Assembly: GCA_002338515.1 (NCBI GenBank)
Contig: DDIL01000130.1
Coordinates: forward strand, 1 to 16,714
Source of the DNA: Glaciecola sp. UBA1851
GTDB lineage: Bacteria; Pseudomonadota; Gammaproteobacteria; Enterobacterales; Alteromonadaceae
DNA length: 16,714 bases
Direction of reading: 5' to 3'
Shown in pieces: positions 1 to 7,971 of the stretch (position 1 is the stretch's first letter; each line of letters starts with the position of its first letter). The notes beneath the pieces are model-generated. The model saw only the letters and a program-made list of their open reading frames with translations, was not told the DNA's origin and ran no database searches. The position numbers and the translations under genes are program-made.

Positions 1-393
1 GGTCGCCGTAACTTCAATAACATAGGTGTGTCATCGCCAGAGTTACGTATGAATATTGGCCTTAACTGGCAACATGATGTTCATGCTGCCAACCTGTTCT
101 TGCGATATATTTCATCGTATGACGACGATCAAAACTGCGCAGACGGCACCAGTAACACCGGTGGATGTGCAAATGGTTTTTATGAAATTGACAGCATGTT
201 AACGGTTGATGCTCAGTACAATATCGATCTTGGTAGCGTATTCGACACCGACCAAAGTTATGTATTAACGATAGGTGGTATCAATCTATTTGACGAAGAA
301 CCTCCGCAAGTCTTTACTAACAGCGGCTTCGACTCAAAAGTACATGATCCGCGTGGGCGACAAATCTATGCTCGCATGGCTATTGAGTTTTAA
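1..393 (+). CDS. TonB-dependent receptor, C-terminal fragment (5' end outside window)
   Basis: The frame is open from the first base, so this is the 3' end of a larger gene. About 130 residues are visible. They have the alternating pattern of outer-membrane beta strands, including a typical last-strand region (IGGINLFDEEPP, then DPRGRQIYARMAIEF). The terminal Phe is the usual outer-membrane insertion signal recognised by the BAM complex. The segment containing two Cys (DDDQNCADGTSNTGGCANG) lies in what is probably an extracellular loop and may form a disulfide. The 'NLFDEEPP' and 'DPRGRxxY' motifs are common to TonB-dependent receptors that import siderophores, carbohydrates or other large solutes across the outer membrane. 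The substrate cannot be told from this fragment. An in-frame GTG at 28 is not the real start, because upstream codons continue the same protein. A terminator follows directly. Confidence 0.85.
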   Translation, partial: GRRNFNNIGVSSPELRMNIGLNWQHDVHAANLFLRYISSYDDDQNCADGTSNTGGCANGFYEIDSMLTVDAQYNIDLGSVFDTDQSYVLTIGGINLFDEEPPQVFTNSGFDSKVHDPRGRQIYARMAIEF

Positions 394-412
394 ACCTTAA
401 TCGCACGAAACT

Positions 413-454
413 AAGCCGGCTTTTCAAATGAAAATTTGAGAGTCGGCTTTTTTG
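413..454 (+). terminator. Rho-independent terminator after the TonB receptor fragment
   Basis: The left arm at 413-429 pairs with 434-449 as a long stem with one G-T pair and one bulged T. It is closed by a GAAA tetraloop at 430-433 and followed by a T-rich run. It lies about 20 nt after the stop codon at 391-393. Confidence 0.85.
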
Positions 455-563
455 TAAACTAAAACCTCCAACCTGTCTTGTCCTAATCCAACCTAAACGC
501 TTCAAATATTGTTAAGTTTCATTACAGTAAGTACCGACGCAAAAAAATACGTGAGGTGAAAAA

Positions 564-866
564 ATGGCGACGAAGTTATCTCAAAATGAGATTGATATTA
601 AGTTAGGTGCGCTTAATGAGTTAGTTACAGATGGCACATATTGGGAACTAAGTGGTGATTCCATCAAAAAAACATTTACGTTTAAAAGCTTCATCAGAGC
701 ATTTGGATGGATGTCTCAAATCGCTATATGGGCAGAGAAGTTAAAACACCATCCCGAATGGTTCAATGTTTATAACAGAGTTGAGGTAACGCTGACGACG
801 CATGATGCAGATGGATTAACTGAACTTGACTTTTCACTTGCCGAAAAAATGGAAAAATTTCAATAA
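564..866 (+). CDS. phhB: Pterin-4a-carbinolamine dehydratase (4a-hydroxytetrahydrobiopterin dehydratase)
   Basis: This 100-residue protein is of normal length for the family. It dehydrates 4a-hydroxytetrahydropterin to quinonoid dihydropterin, recycling the cofactor of aromatic amino acid hydroxylases in the cytoplasm. The signature region is clear: EKLKHHPEWFNVYNRV at about residues 58-73, with the catalytic His pair and the following Trp/Tyr, then a His and an Asp (THDADGL) at the expected spacing. The start is set by a good ribosome site (GAGGTG at 553-558), 5 nt before the ATG. No phenylalanine hydroxylase gene is visible nearby. The gene sits alone between two transcription units, so a separate role (for example in molybdopterin-related or other pterin metabolism) cannot be excluded. 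The family call is secure; the symbol is by analogy. Confidence 0.92.
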   Translation: MATKLSQNEIDIKLGALNELVTDGTYWELSGDSIKKTFTFKSFIRAFGWMSQIAIWAEKLKHHPEWFNVYNRVEVTLTTHDADGLTELDFSLAEKMEKFQ

Positions 867-985
867 GGCCGCAGTAAACGTTGAGGTTGTAGTGACTAAT
901 GCGCGCGTTTTCGTATTAACTTTGCACATATTGGTCAATTAAGCTGCGAACGGTCAGAAAAATGAAATATTTCGCACCTTTGTAC

Positions 986-1013
986 TTGTGTTGAGAAAGT
1001 CCCTATGTATAAT
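986..1013 (+). promoter_or_regulatory. Sigma-70-like promoter for the tandem tRNA-fMet genes
   Basis: A perfect TATAAT at 1008-1013 is preceded by TTGTGT at 986-991 with a 16-bp spacer. It lies about 57 bp before the first tRNA. The transcribed leader can fold: 1021-1030 pairs with 1048-1058 through one bulge, a plausible processing hairpin. The match is by eye only; the -35 is imperfect. Confidence 0.6.
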
Positions 1014-1069
1014 ACGCACCACGTTGAAGCGAGGCATTAAACGAAATGCTTCAAACGTATATTTTCTGG

Positions 1070-1146
<77 letters not shown>

Positions 1147-1199
1147 CAGAAAATAGACCAGAATTTCAAAGCTGTGCATAGCACACTTTACCGTACAAT

Positions 1200-1276
<77 letters not shown>

Positions 1277-1283
1277 AATAGAG

Positions 1284-1309
1284 AAACCACGCAATAGCGT
1301 GGTTTTTTT
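1284..1309 (+). terminator. Rho-independent terminator after tRNA-fMet copy 2
   Basis: AAACCACGC (1284-1292) pairs perfectly with GCGTGGTTT (1297-1305) around an AATA loop, followed by T to 1309. It is the first of three terminators between the tRNAs and rimP; read-through would feed the nusA operon. Confidence 0.9.
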
Positions 1310-1554
1310 ATAGTTAAATATTAGATTGTTGATATTAATGGATATAAAGTTGCGATTTAACATCGTGGCTTGTATACTCTGCGAAATATTACGAACTCCC
1401 TGTAAAAACGGCCAATAATTTTTATATATTTTGGCTGATGCAGCAAAACATAGTAGCGTAAGCAAAAGCGGCATTAAAATACTTTAGGTTAAGTGTTTAG
1501 TGTGTGTTGTTAGTTCACTTAGTAGTTTTGTGAACCATATAGAATATGTATTTT

Positions 1555-1579
1555 AGCTCCGCTTGTACGGGGCTTTTTT
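1555..1579 (+). terminator. Intrinsic terminator in the rimP-nusA leader (second in series)
   Basis: AGCTCCG (1555-1561) pairs with CGGGGCT (1568-1574), including one G-T pair, followed by T to 1579. There is no gene immediately upstream, so this is either an attenuator of the downstream operon or the end of a small RNA. Confidence 0.75.
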
Positions 1580-1670
1580 GTATCTAAAACATGCATAACT
1601 GCATACGAACTTTGTGTCATGAATCTTTATTAACACTTATTTCTGGTTTTATTTAGATACAATTTATCTC

Positions 1671-1691
1671 AAGGGCATGTGCCCTTTTTTT
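1671..1691 (+). terminator. Intrinsic terminator in the rimP-nusA leader (third in series)
   Basis: AAGGGC (1671-1676) pairs with GCCCTT (1681-1686) around an ATGT loop, and the T run continues to 1691. It lies 74 bp before the rimP start, a position suited to attenuation of the operon. Confidence 0.75.
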
Positions 1692-1764
1692 ATTGATAAA
1701 GTTACGGAAACGTTTTTACGTTTACCAGTGTAATATCCTTGTTTTTATATAGATGGAGTTGCGG

Positions 1765-2223
1765 TTGTCACAACTTGAAAAAAAATTAGCCCTAATGTTA
1801 GATGATGCAGTAACTGCTGTTGGATTCGAACTTTTGGGTGTTGAATTTGTTAGAGCAGGAAAACATTCAACTTTGCGAGTTTATATCGACTCGCCTAAAG
1901 GGATTGATGTTGATGATTGTGCTGATGTGAGTCATCAAATTAGTGCCGTATTAGATATCGAAGATCCCATTAGTACTGAGTACAATCTAGAGGTATCTTC
2001 GCCTGGGCTTGACCGTCCTCTTTTTAAGGCGAGTCATTATAAAGAGGTAGTAGGCCAAACTATTTCGGTTAAGTTACAAATACCTCAAGATGGTCGTAGA
2101 AATTATAAAGGTCAATTAACGGAATGTGATGAACATAGTTTCACCGTAAAAGTTGACAACGAACACTATAGCCTTACATACGAAAACGTATTGAAAGCTA
2201 ATTTAGTACCTGAATTTGAATAA
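1765..2223 (+). CDS. rimP: Ribosome maturation factor RimP
   Basis: RimP assists 30S subunit maturation in the cytoplasm. The protein is 152 residues from this start, against about 150 in E. coli. Family hallmarks are clear: GFELLGVEF, STLRVYID, DVDDCADVSHQISAVLD, YNLEVSSPGLDRPLF (the most conserved stretch) and the C-terminal KANLVPEF of the SH3-like domain. I place the start at TTG 1765 because GGAG at 1755-1758 lies 6 nt before it, and the resulting MSQLEKKL aligns with E. coli MSTLEQKL. An in-frame ATG at 1753 would overlap that Shine-Dalgarno sequence, has none of its own, and would add four residues (156 in total). The gene is first in the nusA operon; the 35-bp gap to nusA contains a small hairpin (TGCTC/GAGCA). 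Confidence 0.93.
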   Translation: MSQLEKKLALMLDDAVTAVGFELLGVEFVRAGKHSTLRVYIDSPKGIDVDDCADVSHQISAVLDIEDPISTEYNLEVSSPGLDRPLFKASHYKEVVGQTISVKLQIPQDGRRNYKGQLTECDEHSFTVKVDNEHYSLTYENVLKANLVPEFE

Positions 2224-2258
2224 ACTTACTTGTGCTCCGGTAGAGCAATGAGGCAAAA

Positions 2259-3752
2259 ATGAGCAAAGAAATATTATTAGTTGCAGAAGCGGTTTCAAAC
2301 GAAAAGCAAGTTCCAAGAGAAAAAATTTTTGAAGCCCTAGAATTTGCATTAGCAAGTGCTACAAAGAAAAAAAATGAAGGCAACATTGAAGTTCGCGTTT
2401 CTATTGACCGTGAAACAGGTGATTTCGACACGTTTAGACAATGGATGGTGGTTGAAGATGATCATGAGCAAGAAAACCCATTTGCAGAAATTACCATATC
2501 CGCTGCGCAAATAGATGAGCCTGAAATTCAACTTGGTGAGTTTGTAGAAGAGCAAATTGAATCAATTGCATTTGATAGAATAACAACACAAACTGCCAAA
2601 CAAGTAATTGTGCAAAAAGTACGTGAAGCTGAACGTGCACAAATGATTGCAGAATACGAAGATAGAGTTGGTGAGTTGGTAACAGGTACGGTTAAAAAGG
2701 TTAACCGCGACAACATCATTATTGATTTAGGAAACAATGCAGAAGGCGTTATTTTCCGAGAAGACATGTTACCTCGCGAAACATTTAGACCGGGTGATAG
2801 AGTTCGCGGTTTGTTATATGTGATACGCCCTGAAGCAAGAGGCGCACAGTTATTTATTAGCCGAACTCATCCAGACATGTTGGTTGAATTATTCCGTTTA
2901 GAAGTACCAGAAATTGCTGAGGAAACACTTGAAATAAAATCTGCGGCAAGAGATCCAGGTGCACGTGCTAAAATAGCGGTGAAAACCAATGATAAACGTC
3001 TTGACCCAGTTGGTGCTTGCGTTGGTATGCGTGGCTCAAGAGTGCAAGCGGTTTCAAGTGAATTAGGTGGTGAACGTGTTGATATAGTGTTGTGGGATGA
3101 AAATCCAGCAACTTACGTAGTAAATGCAATGGCACCAGCAGAAGTAGCGTCCATCGTAGTTGATGAAGATGCTAAATCAATGGATGTAGCAGTAGAAGCT
3201 GATAACTTAGCGCAAGCGATAGGTCGAAATGGTCAAAATATTCGTTTAGCTAGTCAGTTAACTGAATGGGAGTTAAACGTGATGACTGTTGAAGATCTCA
3301 ACAGCAAGCACGAAGCGGAAAACCAGAAGGTATTATCGGTCTTTACAGAAGGCTTAGATATAGATGAAGATTTTGCATTAGTATTAGTGGAAGAAGGTTT
3401 CACTACGCTGGAAGAAATCGCTTATGTACCTGTTAGTGAGTTAATCGAAATTGAAGGATTGGATGAAGAATTAGTAGAAGAATTACGTAACAGAGCAAAA
3501 GCAACCTTAACCACTAGGGCGTTAGCGAATGAAGAAACACTTGAGTCAGCTGTACCCGAACAAGAGTTACTTGATTTATCTGGAATGGACAAACACGTAG
3601 CATTTGTTTTGGCAAGCCGAGGGGTTACAAACCTTGAGCTTTTAGCCGAACAGGGCACTGATGAAATTAGCGACATTGACGAGTTAACCGAAGAGAAAGC
3701 AGGTGAGCTAATCATGGCAGCAAGAAACCTGGTCTGGTTTAACGAAGAATAG
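2259..3752 (+). CDS. nusA: Transcription termination/antitermination factor NusA
   Basis: NusA binds RNA polymerase and nascent RNA, promoting pausing and intrinsic termination and taking part in antitermination. At 497 residues it matches the long, E. coli-type NusA (495). Domains in order: polymerase-binding N-terminal domain (about 1-130), S1 domain (about 135-200; GELVTGTVKKVNRDNIIIDLG), KH1 with GMRG at 256-259, KH2 with IGRNGQN at 321-327, and two acidic C-terminal repeats (about 360-420 and 435-490, the second starting ELLDLSGMDKHVAFVLASRG). The paired acidic repeats are a gammaproteobacterial feature; AR2 contacts the polymerase alpha subunit. A GAGG ribosome site lies just upstream of the ATG. 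NusA may control its own operon through the serial terminators upstream, which is an inference. Confidence 0.98.
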   Translation: MSKEILLVAEAVSNEKQVPREKIFEALEFALASATKKKNEGNIEVRVSIDRETGDFDTFRQWMVVEDDHEQENPFAEITISAAQIDEPEIQLGEFVEEQIESIAFDRITTQTAKQVIVQKVREAERAQMIAEYEDRVGELVTGTVKKVNRDNIIIDLGNNAEGVIFREDMLPRETFRPGDRVRGLLYVIRPEARGAQLFISRTHPDMLVELFRLEVPEIAEETLEIKSAARDPGARAKIAVKTNDKRLDPVGACVGMRGSRVQAVSSELGGERVDIVLWDENPATYVVNAMAPAEVASIVVDEDAKSMDVAVEADNLAQAIGRNGQNIRLASQLTEWELNVMTVEDLNSKHEAENQKVLSVFTEGLDIDEDFALVLVEEGFTTLEEIAYVPVSELIEIEGLDEELVEELRNRAKATLTTRALANEETLESAVPEQELLDLSGMDKHVAFVLASRGVTNLELLAEQGTDEISDIDELTEEKAGELIMAARNLVWFNEE

Positions 3753-3774
3753 GTCAATAGGAGAATTATTGAAT

Positions 3775-6381
3775 ATGGCAGAAGTTTCCATAGAAAAATT
3801 AGCGAATGATATTAAAACCACTGTTGACCGATTGTTAAAACAGTTCAAAGATGCTGGCATTGAAAAGTCAGAATCTGACATGGTAACTGAACAAGAAAAA
3901 CAAGCGTTGCTTGATTTTCTTAGCAAACAGCACGGTAGTGGTGGTACGCTCGCGCCGAAAAAAATGACGTTACAACGTAAAACGACAAGCACGATTAACT
4001 TAGGTAAGTCGCGTGCAGTTAAAGTTGAGGTGCGTAAAAAGCGCACTTACGTGAAACGTTCTGATGAAGAAATAAAACGTTTAGCTGAAGAGGAAGAGAA
4101 ACGCAAAGTTGAAGATCAAGCTAAACAAGAAGCTGAGCGCAAGGCTGCTGAAGAAGCGAAAAAAGCAGCTGAAGAAAAAGCGCGACAAGCAGCAGAGGCT
4201 CGCAAACAGCAAGAAGCTGAGCGTGCTGCTAGAGCTGAAAAAGCGAAAAAAGAAGCTGAAGAACGACGCAATGCTGACTCTAAACTGACAGATGAAGAGC
4301 GCAAAGCTCAAGAAGATGCAAGGTTAGAAGAAGAGCGAATTAAAAAGCAGCAAGAAGAAGAAACGCAACGCAAACTTGAAAAAGATGCGAAAAAAGCGGC
4401 TGAAGAAGCCCGTAAGCTTGCAGAAGAAAACGAACGTCGTTGGAAAGAAGAAGAAGAGCGTCGTAAGAAGCAAGAAGCTGAAGAGGTTCACCTCCACTCT
4501 AATAGATACGCTCAAGAAGCAGAAGACGAACAAGACATGCAAGTTGAACGCAGCAGTCGTCGTCGTAAAAAATCGAAGAAAAATGCTGGTGAAGATCTAA
4601 AGCACAGCTTTACAAAACCAGTTACGCCAGTTGAGAAGATAGTGAAGCTTGGCGAAACGATTACAGTTGGTGATTTAGCTAGCCGTATGGCGGTTAAAGG
4701 TACGGAAGTTATCAAAACCATGATGAAAATGGGTGAGATGGCAACGATCAATCAAGTGCTTGACCAAGAAACTGCAGTGTTAGTCATTGAAGAAATGGGT
4801 CATAAATACGAAATTATTAATGAAAACGCACTTGAAGAAGAATTAATTGCTAATGCTTCAGATGGCAATAAAGAATCTAGAGCGCCTGTTGTAACAATAA
4901 TGGGTCACGTTGACCATGGTAAAACATCATTGCTTGATTATATTCGTCGCGCAAAAGTGGCTGATGGTGAAGCGGGTGGTATTACACAGCATATTGGTGC
5001 TTACAGCGTTGAAACTGACAACGGCCGAATTGCATTTCTAGATACCCCAGGTCACGCAGCATTTACTGCTATGCGAGCTCGTGGCGCAACTGCAACCGAT
5101 ATTGTAATTTTGGTTGTTGCTGCTGACGATGGCGTTATGCCACAAACCAAAGAAGCAATACAGCATTCTAAAGCTGCGGGTGTTCCTTTGATTGTTGCTG
5201 TGAATAAAATGGATAAAGAAAGTGCGGATCCCGACAGAGTAAAAACTGAATTATCACAATTAGAAGTTATTTCTGAAGAATGGGGCGGTGATTACCAATT
5301 TGTAAGTGTTTCTGCAAAAACTGGTTTAGGCATTGATGAACTGCTTGAAGCAATTAGTTTGCAAGCAGAAGTACTAGATTTACAAGCAATCAAAACTGGT
5401 CCTGCACGTGGAATTGTAATTGAATCACGCTTAGATAAAGGTCGTGGTCCGGTAGCGTCGGTTCTTGTTCAAGAAGGTCAGTTGAGACCCGGTGACATTT
5501 TGCTATGTGGTGAAGAGTATGGCCGCGTGAGAGCAATGCGAGATGAACATGGTCAAGACATTAAAGTAGCTGGCCCGTCTACTCCTGTGGAAGTATTAGG
5601 GTTGTCTGGTGTGCCAATTGCTGGTGAAAACGCATTAGTGGTGCAGGATGAACGTAAAGCGCGAGAAGTTGCGGCTAAACGTCATACTAAACAACGTGAA
5701 TTAAAACTTGCGAAGCAACAAAAAGCTAAGCTTGAAAATATGTTTGCTAATATGGAAAGTGGCGATGTTAGCGACTTAAATATTGTTCTTAAAGCAGATG
5801 TTCAAGGTTCAATTGAAGCTATTTCTGACAGTTTAACTAAACTTTCTACGTCAGAAGTGAAGGTGAATATTGTTGGCAGTGGCGTAGGTGGTATTACAGA
5901 AACTGATGCCAGTTTGGCTGCAGCATCGTCAGCAATTGTTATTGGTTTTAATGTGCGTGCTGATGCAACTGCTCGAAAAATGATAGAAGCTGAAGAAATT
6001 GACCTCAGATATTACAGCATTATCTATGAACTAATTGATGAAGTTAAACAAGCCATGAGTGGTATGTTGGCGCCAGAGTTTAAGCAACAAATTATTGGGT
6101 TAGCAGAAGTTCGTGATGTATTTAAGTCGCCAAAAATTGGTGCAATTGCAGGTTGTATGGTAACTGAAGGGGTAATTAAGCGTAACAACCCTATCAGAGT
6201 ACTAAGAGAAAACGTAGTAATTTATGAAGGTGAACTTGAATCATTAAGACGCTTCAAAGATGACGTACAAGATGTGAAAAAGGGCATTGAGTGTGGTATC
6301 GGCGTTAAAAATTACAACGATGTTAAAGTTGGTGATCAAATAGAAGTATTTGAAGTAGTTGAAGTAAAACGAGAAATTTAA
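3775..6381 (+). CDS. infB: Translation initiation factor IF-2
   Basis: IF2 is the GTPase that places fMet-tRNA on the 30S subunit and drives 50S joining. From ATG 3775 the product has 868 residues (E. coli 890). Order: N-terminal IF2_N domain (1-50, MAEVSIEKLANDI), the KKRTYVKR linker, a long Lys/Glu/Ala-rich charged helix (about 98-245), a second IF2_N-like domain (about 285-345), then the G domain with GHVDHGKT at 377-384, DTPGH from 423, NKMD at 477-480 and SAK from 513. Domains II-IV follow; the C-terminal domain binds fMet-tRNA. AGGAG at 3759-3763 serves either ATG 3775 (11-nt spacing) or an in-frame TTG at 3769 (5-nt spacing, two extra residues). ATG is chosen because its product aligns with E. 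coli MTDVTIKTLA. The gene is 22 bp downstream of nusA in the same operon. Confidence 0.98.
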   Translation: MAEVSIEKLANDIKTTVDRLLKQFKDAGIEKSESDMVTEQEKQALLDFLSKQHGSGGTLAPKKMTLQRKTTSTINLGKSRAVKVEVRKKRTYVKRSDEEIKRLAEEEEKRKVEDQAKQEAERKAAEEAKKAAEEKARQAAEARKQQEAERAARAEKAKKEAEERRNADSKLTDEERKAQEDARLEEERIKKQQEEETQRKLEKDAKKAAEEARKLAEENERRWKEEEERRKKQEAEEVHLHSNRYAQEAEDEQDMQVERSSRRRKKSKKNAGEDLKHSFTKPVTPVEKIVKLGETITVGDLASRMAVKGTEVIKTMMKMGEMATINQVLDQETAVLVIEEMGHKYEIINENALEEELIANASDGNKESRAPVVTIMGHVDHGKTSLLDYIRRAKVADGEAGGITQHIGAYSVETDNGRIAFLDTPGHAAFTAMRARGATATDIVILVVAADDGVMPQTKEAIQHSKAAGVPLIVAVNKMDKESADPDRVKTELSQLEVISEEWGGDYQFVSVSAKTGLGIDELLEAISLQAEVLDLQAIKTGPARGIVIESRLDKGRGPVASVLVQEGQLRPGDILLCGEEYGRVRAMRDEHGQDIKVAGPSTPVEVLGLSGVPIAGENALVVQDERKAREVAAKRHTKQRELKLAKQQKAKLENMFANMESGDVSDLNIVLKADVQGSIEAISDSLTKLSTSEVKVNIVGSGVGGITETDASLAAASSAIVIGFNVRADATARKMIEAEEIDLRYYSIIYELIDEVKQAMSGMLAPEFKQQIIGLAEVRDVFKSPKIGAIAGCMVTEGVIKRNNPIRVLRENVVIYEGELESLRRFKDDVQDVKKGIECGIGVKNYNDVKVGDQIEVFEVVEVKREI

Positions 6382-6409
6382 TCTTCAATACTGATTACAC
6401 TGTATAAAT

Positions 6410-6433
6410 CGGAGGCCATGTGCCTCCGTTTTT
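6410..6433 (+). terminator. Terminator-like hairpin between infB and rbfA (possible attenuator)
   Basis: CGGAGGC (6410-6416) pairs perfectly with GCCTCCG (6422-6428) around a 5-nt loop, followed by five T (6429-6433). It stands inside an operon, 28 nt after the infB stop and 20 nt before rbfA. It probably gives partial termination or defines an mRNA end rather than a full stop. Confidence 0.7.
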
Positions 6434-6453
6434 GTCATGACAAAGAGAATATG

Positions 6454-6855
6454 ATGGCTAGAGAATTTTCCCGAACGGATCGAGTCGGGCAGCAAATACA
6501 CAAAGAAGTTGCATCAATATTGCAACATGAGTTTAAGCACAGAGAACCTATGGTAGGTATGATTACTGTGTCTGGTGTGGAAGTATCACGTGACCTTGCT
6601 CATGCTAAAGTGTTTATAACCTTTTATGAAAGTGAAGAAGAAAAAGTAAAGCATGATCTAGAAAAGCTACAAGATGCCAAAGGTTTCGTTAGGGGAATTT
6701 TAGGTAAAAGAGTGAGAATGAGAAAAGTTCCTGACTTACATTTTTTCCGTGATGGCTCTATTCTAGAAGGAGCTAGAATATCTGAACTTGTTAATAAGGC
6801 GGTTGCAAGCGATAAAGCTAAGCAAGATCCTAATGATAATAAGGATAACACTTAG
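6454..6855 (+). CDS. rbfA: Ribosome-binding factor A (30S maturation, cold-shock factor)
   Basis: RbfA binds the 30S subunit near helix 1 of 16S rRNA, is needed for late 30S maturation, and is a cold-adaptation protein in E. coli. From ATG 6454 the product is 133 residues, the same length as E. coli RbfA. Recognisable parts are MAREFSRTDRVGQQI, the KH-fold segment VSGVEVSRDLAHAKVFITF, LGKRVRMRKVPDLHFFRD and the family-typical G-A-RI-EL stretch (LEGARISELV). AGAG at 6444-6447 gives 6-nt spacing to this ATG. The adjacent ATG at 6451 is possible. The more upstream ATG at 6418 lies inside the terminator hairpin and is rejected. The stop is 3 bp from truB, implying translational coupling. Confidence 0.96.
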   Translation: MAREFSRTDRVGQQIHKEVASILQHEFKHREPMVGMITVSGVEVSRDLAHAKVFITFYESEEEKVKHDLEKLQDAKGFVRGILGKRVRMRKVPDLHFFRDGSILEGARISELVNKAVASDKAKQDPNDNKDNT

Positions 6856-6858
6856 TAT

Positions 6859-7845
6859 ATGGCAAGAAAGCGTAAAGGGCGTAATATTAATGGCATTTTG
6901 TTGGTAGACAAACCCACAGGCGTTTCATCTAACCATGTCGTTCAGCATATTAAGCGCCTGTATAAAGCTGCTAAAGCAGGCCATACTGGCGCGCTTGACC
7001 CTTTAGCAACAGGGCTTTTACCTGTTTGCTTAGGTGAGGCAACAAAGTTCTCCCAAGCGTTACTTGATTCAAATAAAGCGTATTTAGTGACTGCTAAATT
7101 GGGACAAAGGACGGATACGTCAGATGCCGATGGCGAAATTGTAGAGACAAAAGAAGTAAATGTTACACAAGAAGAAATAAAAGAAGCGATCACATCTTTC
7201 ATAGGTGATATTGCACAAGTTCCCTCTATGTACTCTGCGTTAAAACATGAAGGCAAACCACTTTATTGGTATGCAAGGCAAGGTATTCATATTGATAGGC
7301 CCTCTCGAAACATTACTATTTTTGATATTAAATGGATAAGTTTAGAAGAGCATGATTTAACGCTTCATGTAACCTGTTCGAAGGGGACCTATATTCGAAC
7401 ACTTGTTGATGATTTAGGTGAGAAATTAGGGTGTGGAGCACATGTTACCATGCTACGGCGTACTCAGGTTGCTCATTTTGATAGCTCACAAATGCTCACA
7501 TATGAAGAATTAGATATTACGAAGCAAGCTATTATTAATGAAGCGCGATGCCATACCAGCTTGCAAGCTGATGCTTCAGAAAACAGTAAAGTTGAAATTA
7601 CCAACTTTAGTGCTTTGGATACTTTGTTACTACCAACCGACTCAACAATTATTAACTTGCCTAAATTGACGATAAATGATGCTGAATGCGAATTGTTTCA
7701 AAAAGGCGTGCAATTAGCTATGAATGCATCTTTGCGAGAGGGCGATTTAATTCGTGTTTACAGAGAATCTGATACCTTATTTTTAGGTATAGCGCATATT
7801 AATGAAAACCAACAGATTCAGCCCAAACGAGTCGTAGTATACTAA
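6859..7845 (+). CDS. truB: tRNA pseudouridine(55) synthase TruB
   Basis: TruB isomerises uridine 55 in the T-loop of tRNAs to pseudouridine and also acts as a tRNA folding chaperone. The product has 328 residues (E. coli about 314). The catalytic motif GHTGALDPLATG is at 41-52 with nucleophile Asp47. Tyr75 (KAYLV), PSMYSALKHEGKPLY (122-136) and CSKGTYIRTLVDDLG (173-187) are family hallmarks. The C-terminal part, about 265-325, fits the PUA-like TruB C-terminal domain. The start follows rbfA by 3 bp with AAGGAT about 13 nt upstream, so coupling probably aids initiation. A weakly conserved insert (about 225-265) explains the extra length. Confidence 0.97.
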   Translation: MARKRKGRNINGILLVDKPTGVSSNHVVQHIKRLYKAAKAGHTGALDPLATGLLPVCLGEATKFSQALLDSNKAYLVTAKLGQRTDTSDADGEIVETKEVNVTQEEIKEAITSFIGDIAQVPSMYSALKHEGKPLYWYARQGIHIDRPSRNITIFDIKWISLEEHDLTLHVTCSKGTYIRTLVDDLGEKLGCGAHVTMLRRTQVAHFDSSQMLTYEELDITKQAIINEARCHTSLQADASENSKVEITNFSALDTLLLPTDSTIINLPKLTINDAECELFQKGVQLAMNASLREGDLIRVYRESDTLFLGIAHINENQQIQPKRVVVY

Positions 7846-7879
7846 TGCTAGTTGTAGAGAGTGGTTTTCCGTTTTTTAC

Positions 7880-7907
7880 TTGCACCTATCGGTTATTTAT
7901 ATATAAT
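7880..7907 (+). promoter_or_regulatory. Sigma-70 promoter of rpsO
   Basis: TTGCAC at 7880-7885 and a perfect TATAAT at 7902-7907 are separated by 16 bp, 64 bp before the rpsO ATG. A dedicated rpsO promoter inside the truB-rpsO gap is also known in E. coli. Confidence 0.8.
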
Positions 7908-7920
7908 ACGCGCTCTTTCG

Positions 7921-7946
7921 CATAACTGAATTAGTGATCGGTTATG
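7921..7946 (+). promoter_or_regulatory. rpsO leader hairpin, candidate S15 autoregulatory element
   Basis: CATAACTGA (7921-7929) pairs with TCGGTTATG (7938-7946) through one T-G pair around an 8-nt loop. It is in the short 5' UTR, 15 nt before the Shine-Dalgarno sequence. S15 is known to repress its own mRNA by binding leader structures that differ between bacterial groups; assigning that role here is inference. Confidence 0.5.
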
Positions 7947-7971
7947 TTTATTTAGTCAATTGGAGAAATAT

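Larger units (their letters stand above)
1310..1764 (+). other. Gene-free leader between tRNA-fMet and rimP
   Basis: I see no convincing coding sequence here. The stretch holds a weak hairpin (GTTCAC at 1513-1518 with GTGAAC at 1530-1535), two full intrinsic terminators listed separately, and a hairpin just before rimP (AAACGT at 1708-1713 with ACGTTT at 1718-1723). No good promoter was found between the last terminator and rimP. The operon may therefore be fed by read-through from the tRNA promoter, as described for the E. coli nusA operon. A small RNA ending at either terminator is an alternative. Confidence 0.5.

Noticed and set aside
991..1013. TTGAGA at 991-996 as the -35 of the tRNA promoter
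   Set aside because: The spacing to TATAAT is only 11 bp; TTGTGT at 986-991 with 16 bp is more plausible.
4081..4600. Several open frames in both strands across the Lys/Glu/Ala-rich part of infB, and the repeat-like base pattern there
   Set aside because: Biased codons (GAA, AAA, GCT) of the charged IF2 helix open alternate frames and mimic repeats; there is no true tandem repeat or separate gene.
6418..6453. Extended N-terminus for RbfA starting at ATG 6418
   Set aside because: The ATG lies in the loop of the infB-rbfA hairpin, has no ribosome site, and adds 12 residues absent from the family; ATG 6454 gives the exact usual length.
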